Positions 59,639-64,000 of a stretch of DNA of 64,000 bases are shown piece by piece. The notes beneath the pieces are model-generated. The model saw only the letters and a list, made by a program, of their open reading frames with translations. It ran no database searches and was not told where the DNA came from. The stretch's first letter is position 1; the number at the start of each line of letters is the position of its first letter. Source of the stretch: Candidatus Ribeiella danica (GTDB taxonomy: Bacteria; Chloroflexota; Chloroflexia; Chloroflexales; Roseiflexaceae); NCBI GenBank assembly GCA_016717335.1, contig JADKFS010000011.1:248001-312000 (forward strand). The letters are read 5' to 3'. A program made the position numbers and the translations under genes.

Positions 59639-61600
59639 CTACCTCCCCGGGCCGCCGCCGAGCGGGATCCGGATGCCGCCGCCGAATCCGCCGCCGTTCC
59701 GGTTCGTGCCCTGCTGCGTCGCTGCGCTTGTGGTGGCGCTGGGGATCGCCAGGACATCGCCGGGCTGCAGACACTGGGCGCCGGTATCAACGCAGCTCGT
59801 GATCTCAGTCTGGCCGTTGGCGGTCGCGCCGGTCTCGACCTGGACGGTCACAGGCGTCCTATCGGCGCCCTGCAGCACTGTGACTGTGCGGGCGCCGCCG
59901 CTGGTCTGGACGGCACGGCTCGGCACTAGGATGGCGTTGCTGATCTGCTGGATCTGGATATCGGCGGTGGCGCTCATGCCCACTTTGACCGGCGCGCTGC
60001 CCGGATCGAACTCGACCTGCACCGGGTAGGTCACCACGTTCTGCGACACGGTCGCGGCCGGCGACACGGTCGCAACGCTCCCGCGCAGCGTCACGTTCGG
60101 CAGCGCGTCGAAGAGCAGCGTGACGGGCTGGCCGACCTGAATCTTGGCGGCGTCGGTCTCGCTCAGGCTGACGTCGATGTGCAGCTTCGAGCGATCGACC
60201 AGCGTGATTGCGCCGCTGCTGCTGCTGCTGGTGCCGCTGGTGCCGCTGGCGCCGCTGCCGCCGGAGCTGGAGATGCCGCCAGGCTGGACGTTCACCACCG
60301 CCACCACGGCGTCGAAGGGCGCCTTCAGCGTCGCCTGGTCGAGGCTGCGCTGGGCGGCGGCCACCTGCACCTGCGCCTGGGCCAGGCTGGCCTCGGCCGA
60401 GGCGATATCCGGCGCGGACGCCGGCGCGGTCAGCTTATCGAGGCTGGCCTGCGCTTGGGTCACCTGGGCCTGCGCCTGGACGATATCGGCAGCGCTGCCG
60501 CCCTGGCGCAGCTTGGTCAGGCTGGCCTGCGCCTGGGTCACGGCCGCCTGGGCCGGCGCCAGGTCGCCGGCGGTCGGGTGCATCAGCGCGTCGAGCTGCT
60601 GCTGGGCATCCCGCACGACGGCCTCGGCCTGCGGGACGTCGGCGGCCTCTTTCTGGCGGGACGTGTCGAACGCGACCTGCGCCTGCGTGACGGCGTTCTG
60701 GGCGCTCTGTAGGGCCGCCTGGGCCTGGACGAAGGCGTCGGCGTACTGCTGGCGCTGGGCATCGTTCAGCGAGTTGGGCCTGGACTTACCGGTCGAGTCG
60801 GTTTTGGTCGGCTGGATCGGGTCGTTGCCGGTATCCTGGACGTACTGCCAGTTATGATCGGCGGTGGCGAACTTCGACTGCGCCTGCGTCAGCGAGTTCA
60901 CGGCGTTTTCGAGCTGCAGCTGGGCGTTGGTCTTGGCCTGCGAGTCGCCGGTGCGCGTGTTCTGGAGCGAAGCCTGCGCCTGATCCAGCTTGCTCTGCGC
61001 CGCGCTCAGATCGGCCGGCGACGGATTCTTCAGGGCGTCGAGCTTGGCCTGCGCCGCGTCGAGCTGCGCCTGGGCGCTCTGGATGTCGGCCTTGGTAGCA
61101 GTGCCGGTGCGCGTCTTGTCGAACTGCGCCCGCGCGCTCTGGAGCGAAGCCTGCGCGCTGGCGAGGTCCTGCGGCGTCGCGGCGCCAGCCTTGGTCTGAT
61201 CCGCCTTGGCCTGGGCCGCCTTCAGGTTGGCCTGGGCCTGCCGGAGCTGCAGCTGCAGATCGGCGTCGTCGATCTGCGCCAGCGCCTGGCCGGCCTTGAC
61301 CTGGTCGCCGACCTTGACCATGACCGACGTCACGCTGCCGGACTGCTGGAACGACAGATCGACGGTGCGGGCAGCCGCAACCGAGCCGCTGCCGGTCACG
61401 CCGATCGTCAGGTTGCCCTGGCTGACCGTCGCCGTGGTAGTCGCCGTCGCCGGGGCGAGCCGCGACGGCAGCCACCACAAGACCGCCGCGGCGATCACCG
61501 CCAGGATCACCGGGATCACGAGCCAGCGCTGCTTCGACAGCGCGCCCGGCCCGGCGCCCGAGCGATCGCGGGAGCGTGGAAACGGTAGGGTGATGCGCAT
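59639..61600 (-). CDS. HlyD-type periplasmic adaptor/membrane fusion protein
   Basis: The 653-residue protein has one N-terminal membrane helix (about 25-47). A barrel-sandwich half follows (GNLTIGVTGSGSVAAARTVDL, VMVKVGDQVKAGQALAQIDDADLQLQL), then a very long Gln/Ala-rich coiled coil (about 115-420) with repeated QAQASLDKL-type heptads, the returning lipoyl half (LKAPFDAVVAVVNVQPGG), a Ser/Gly-rich insert (about 455-475), and beta-barrel/MacA-like domains (SLSETDAAKIQVGQPVTLLF). Such adaptors link an ABC or RND pump to the envelope, yet no pump gene is adjacent. ATG 61600 has GAGGAGG upstream. It is divergent from an OmpR-type two-component system that may control it. Confidence 0.9.
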   Translation of the reverse strand: MRITLPFPRSRDRSGAGPGALSKQRWLVIPVILAVIAAAVLWWLPSRLAPATATTTATVSQGNLTIGVTGSGSVAAARTVDLSFQQSGSVTSVMVKVGDQVKAGQALAQIDDADLQLQLRQAQANLKAAQAKADQTKAGAATPQDLASAQASLQSARAQFDKTRTGTATKADIQSAQAQLDAAQAKLDALKNPSPADLSAAQSKLDQAQASLQNTRTGDSQAKTNAQLQLENAVNSLTQAQSKFATADHNWQYVQDTGNDPIQPTKTDSTGKSRPNSLNDAQRQQYADAFVQAQAALQSAQNAVTQAQVAFDTSRQKEAADVPQAEAVVRDAQQQLDALMHPTAGDLAPAQAAVTQAQASLTKLRQGGSAADIVQAQAQVTQAQASLDKLTAPASAPDIASAEASLAQAQVQVAAAQRSLDQATLKAPFDAVVAVVNVQPGGISSSGGSGASGTSGTSSSSSGAITLVDRSKLHIDVSLSETDAAKIQVGQPVTLLFDALPNVTLRGSVATVSPAATVSQNVVTYPVQVEFDPGSAPVKVGMSATADIQIQQISNAILVPSRAVQTSGGARTVTVLQGADRTPVTVQVETGATANGQTEITSCVDTGAQCLQPGDVLAIPSATTSAATQQGTNRNGGGFGGGIRIPLGGGPGR

Positions 61601-61666
61601 TGCACCTAGCCTCCTCATAAGCAGCAGTTCTCAAGCCTTCGTGCTGCCGTGAGTGTAGCAGCGAGT

Positions 61667-61734
61667 TGTTCAGATTCTGTTCAGGAACGCTAAACGATGG
61701 ATGAGATCGCGGATCTCTACATTACTTCTGAACA
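61667..61734. promoter_or_regulatory. Candidate response-regulator operator between adaptor and two-component genes
   Basis: Two TGTTCAG half-sites are spaced 11 bp apart as direct repeats (61667-61673, 61678-61684), the spacing expected for an OmpR-family dimer. An inverted half-site, CTGAACA, is at 61728-61734. They lie in the divergent control region of the adaptor and response regulator genes. Confidence 0.5.
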
Positions 61735-61749
61735 ATTCGTGGCTATAAT
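61722..61749 (+). promoter_or_regulatory. Candidate promoter of the two-component operon
   Basis: A -35 TTACTT (61722) and -10 TATAAT (61744-61749) are separated by 16 bases. The CTGAACA half-site falls between them. A leader of about 165 bases follows, containing a G/C-rich hairpin stretch (61780-61850) related to the triple-hairpin elements. Confidence 0.5.
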
Positions 61750-61923
61750 GAGGGGGCTTGCGCGGCCGGCGATTTCGCACCCCTTCCCCACGCTGTGGGG
61801 CGGGGGCAAGGGACCCGATATGATCCCCCGCCCCGGCCAGGGGCGGGAAGAGCACTGGCTGGTGGCGAGCGCCTGATGCAATCGAACAACAGGCCCCTGG
61901 TGGGGCTGCGAGGGGGCGCCACG

Positions 61924-62619
61924 ATGGGGCCGACGATCCTGGTCGTCGACGATCACGCGAATGTGCGGACGCTGATCGCGGACTATCTCGACGCGCTGGG
62001 ATACCGCGTCATCACCGCGCGCGACGGCGCGGATGCGCTGGCGCTGGCGGGGCGCGAGCCGATCGATCTGATCGTGCTCGACGTGATGATGCCGAATCTC
62101 GACGGCTTCGCATTCCTGCGGATCTACCGCAAGGAGCACAACGTGCCGGTCATTCTGCTGACCGCGCGGCTGGCCGAGAGCGATAAGGTGGCCGGCCTGG
62201 AGCTGGGCGCCGACGACTACGTCACCAAGCCGTTCGGCATGCAGGAGCTGGTCGCGCGCATCCGCGCGGTGCTGCGCCGGACCACGGCCGTCGGCGGGGC
62301 GGCCGAGGAGTCGTGCCGGCTTGGCGAGCTGGCGCTCAGCCGCAGCACGCACAGCGTGACCGTCGGCGGGCAGCCGGTCGGCCTGACGCCCTCGGAGTTC
62401 GAGCTGCTGGCGCTGCTGCTTGAGTCGCCCGGGCGGGTCTTCTCGCGCGAGCAGCTGCTGGAGCAGCTCCAGGGCAACGACTACGAGGGCGTCGAGCGCA
62501 CGATCGACGTGCACGTTCGCAACCTGCGCAAGAAGATCGAGCCCGACCCAACCCAGCCGCGCTATATCAAGACCGTCTTCGGCATCGGGTACCGCACCGC
62601 GATGGCGAGCGAGCTGTGA
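61924..62619 (+). CDS. OmpR/PhoB-family response regulator
   Basis: The 231-residue protein has a receiver domain (1-120) with TILVVDDHANVRTLIADYL, phospho-acceptor Asp53 (LIVLDVMMPNLDG), the Thr in LLTARLAESDKVAGLELGA, and Lys in YVTKPFGMQEL. A winged-helix DNA-binding domain (about 135-228) has LTPSEFELLALLLESPGRVF, SREQLLEQLQG, RTIDVHVRNLRKKI and YIKTVFGIGYR. I choose ATG 61924 (GAGGGGG upstream) over 61876, which lacks a ribosome site. The cognate kinase gene begins 7 bp downstream. Direct-repeat half-sites upstream suggest autoregulation and control of the divergent adaptor gene. Confidence 0.94.
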   Translation: MGPTILVVDDHANVRTLIADYLDALGYRVITARDGADALALAGREPIDLIVLDVMMPNLDGFAFLRIYRKEHNVPVILLTARLAESDKVAGLELGADDYVTKPFGMQELVARIRAVLRRTTAVGGAAEESCRLGELALSRSTHSVTVGGQPVGLTPSEFELLALLLESPGRVFSREQLLEQLQGNDYEGVERTIDVHVRNLRKKIEPDPTQPRYIKTVFGIGYRTAMASEL

Positions 62620-62626
62620 TCGTCAT

Positions 62627-64000
62627 ATGATGCGCTCACTGACATTCAAGCTGGTGCTGGCCTTCCTGCTGACGAGCGTGGCCAGCGTAGCGCTGGCCTC
62701 GATCTCCATCCGCCAGTCGGTCACGAGCGAGTTCGACAGCTACGTGATCGCCCAGCAGCGCGCCAGCTTTATCGACGACGTCGGCGCGTACTACGCGAGC
62801 GCCGGCTCGTGGTCCGGGCTCGACCGCTGGCTGCGCGACCAGACCGCGCGCCGGCTGTCCGACTCGACCGCCACGCCGGCCGGCTCGCGCCGCGGCCCGC
62901 GCCTGCGCTTTGTGCTGGTCGACCCGGCCGGCATCGTCGTGTCCCCGTTTGGCCGCTACACGCTCGGCGCGACGGTCGACCGCGCCGAGCTGGCCCAGGC
63001 GGCGCCGGTGGTCGTGGACGGGCGCGTGGCCGGGGCGGTGATCACGCCCGACCTGGTGGAGTTCCGCAACGCGGCCGAGAATCGCTACCTGGCGCGCACC
63101 GACGCGGCGCTCGGCATCGCGGCGGCGGTGATGGTGGCGGTTGGGCTGGCGCTGGGCGGGCTGCTGGCGCGGGTGATCACCCGGCCGGTGCGCGAGCTGA
63201 CCGACGCCGCGCAGAAGATCGCCGCCGGCGATCTGACGCAGACCGTGCCGGTGCGCTCGCGCGACGAGCTGGGGCTGCTGGCCGCGCAGTTCAACCACAT
63301 GAGCGCCGACCTGGCGCGCGCGACCCAGCAGCGCCAGCAGATGACCGTCGACGTGGCGCACGACCTGCGCACGCCGCTGACCGTGATCGCCGGCTACCTG
63401 GAGGCGCTGCGCGACCAGGTGCTCGCGCCGACGCCCGAGCGCTTCGCGGCCATGTATGACGAGACCCGGCTGCTGCTGCGGCTGGCCGACGACCTGCACA
63501 CGCTGTCGCTGGCGGACGCCGGCGAGCTGCCGATCGAGCGCCGCCCGGCCGCGCCGCGCCTGCTGCTCGACCGAGTCGCGGAGGCCTACCGGCACACCGC
63601 CGAGCGGCAGGGGGTCGCCCTGCGCGTCGAGGCCGCCGGCGCCACGCCGGAGATCCGCATCGACATAGAGCAGATGGCGCGCGCGCTGAGCAACCTGGTC
63701 AGCAACGCGCTGCGCTACACCCCGGCGGGCGGCGCGATCACCCTCTCGGCGGCCGCCGACCCGCAGGACAGCGCGCCGGCGCTCGGCTGCCCGCCGCCGG
63801 TGGCCTTGACCGTGAGCGACACCGGCGCCGGGATCGCGCCGGAGCACCTGGCGAACGTGTTCGCGCGCTTCTACCGCGCGGACCCCGCGCGCCAGCAGGA
63901 GACCGGCGGCTCGGGGCTGGGGCTGGCGATCGTCAAGTCGATCGTCGAGGCGCACGGCGGTCAGGTCGGCGTCGAGAGCGTCGTCGGCCAGGGGACGACC
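62627..64000 (+). CDS. Sensor histidine kinase, cut by window end
   Basis: The frame is open from ATG 62627 to the last base (458 codons), so the C-terminus is missing. It has a first membrane helix (about 4-26), an extracytoplasmic sensor region (27-160), a second helix (about 162-184), and HAMP (ITRPVRELTDAAQKIAAGDL). The dimerisation domain carries His245 in VAHDLRTPLTVIAGYL. The ATPase domain has the N box (LSNLVSNALRYTP), G1 box (VSDTGAGIAPEHL), F box (FARFYRADPARQ) and G2 box (GGSGLGLAIVKSIVEAHGG). This is the BaeS/EnvZ-like layout. It is paired with the response regulator 7 bp upstream and probably senses envelope stress. Confidence 0.94.
   Translation, partial: MMRSLTFKLVLAFLLTSVASVALASISIRQSVTSEFDSYVIAQQRASFIDDVGAYYASAGSWSGLDRWLRDQTARRLSDSTATPAGSRRGPRLRFVLVDPAGIVVSPFGRYTLGATVDRAELAQAAPVVVDGRVAGAVITPDLVEFRNAAENRYLARTDAALGIAAAVMVAVGLALGGLLARVITRPVRELTDAAQKIAAGDLTQTVPVRSRDELGLLAAQFNHMSADLARATQQRQQMTVDVAHDLRTPLTVIAGYLEALRDQVLAPTPERFAAMYDETRLLLRLADDLHTLSLADAGELPIERRPAAPRLLLDRVAEAYRHTAERQGVALRVEAAGATPEIRIDIEQMARALSNLVSNALRYTPAGGAITLSAAADPQDSAPALGCPPPVALTVSDTGAGIAPEHLANVFARFYRADPARQQETGGSGLGLAIVKSIVEAHGGQVGVESVVGQGTT

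Overview
The window is a 64 kb piece of a high-GC bacterial chromosome. It has no rRNA or tRNA that I could recognise and no phage or plasmid core genes. Gene content (AfsR/BTAD and MalT-like regulators, an ETF:menaquinone-oxidoreductase-type iron-sulfur protein, GIN-domain lipoprotein, luciferase-like oxidoreductase, Ser/Thr kinase with a Pro/Thr-rich tail, heme A synthase) and the repeat-filled gaps between genes fit a filamentous Chloroflexota (Roseiflexus/Kouleothrix-like). That assignment is inference, because no marker gene here settles it.

Layout. 0-4.2 kb: a PatZ-like ADP-forming acyl-CoA synthetase fused to a GNAT domain, and a tandem universal stress protein. 4.3-7.1 kb (minus strand): a four-gene operon joining a GlpA-type glycerol-3-phosphate dehydrogenase flavosubunit to SdhB-, SdhC- and SdhD-like electron-transfer subunits. 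7.5-8.0 kb: a DUF983 protein. 8.5-24.2 kb: the centrepiece, an apparent plus-strand operon of acyl-CoA dehydrogenase, a 3115-residue iterative polyketide/PUFA-type synthase (KS-AT-KS-5xACP-KR-DH), a phosphopantetheinyl transferase (with an apparent frameshift), and the carboxyltransferase, biotin carboxylase and biotin carrier of an acyl-CoA carboxylase. The malonyl-type AT motif and the carboxyltransferase specificity residue both suggest malonyl-CoA is the extender. All five carrier domains have Thr where the phosphopantetheine-bearing Ser is expected.

24.3-46.3 kb holds mostly single housekeeping or accessory genes: HisS-like protein, LLM oxidoreductase, alpha/beta hydrolase, YCII protein, a MalT-like regulator divergent from a GIN lipoprotein/M28 peptidase pair, a decayed peptide-binding protein, a phosphodiesterase, an SDR, a secreted beta-helix protein, PhoU, a YHS protein, an isoaspartyl peptidase, a CDP-alcohol phosphatidyltransferase, an EMO-type membrane iron-sulfur oxidoreductase and a MOSC protein. 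46.5-64 kb: a two-domain amidase, a C-terminally truncated PEP-utilising-enzyme-like gene next to a GC-rich tandem repeat, an AfsR-like regulator, heme A synthase, GlmS, a Ser/Thr kinase, and an envelope cluster (membrane fusion protein plus small anchored protein) divergent from an OmpR-type two-component system whose kinase runs off the window.

The gaps between genes are unusually structured. Two repeat classes dominate. The first is a composite triple-hairpin element of about 135-145 bp (five copies) in which two G/C-rich hairpins flank a long, near-perfect central palindrome whose sequence differs in every copy. The second is heptamer/octamer tandem arrays, often facing an inverted array, which lie at many gene junctions and also occur in frame inside the synthase as interdomain linkers.
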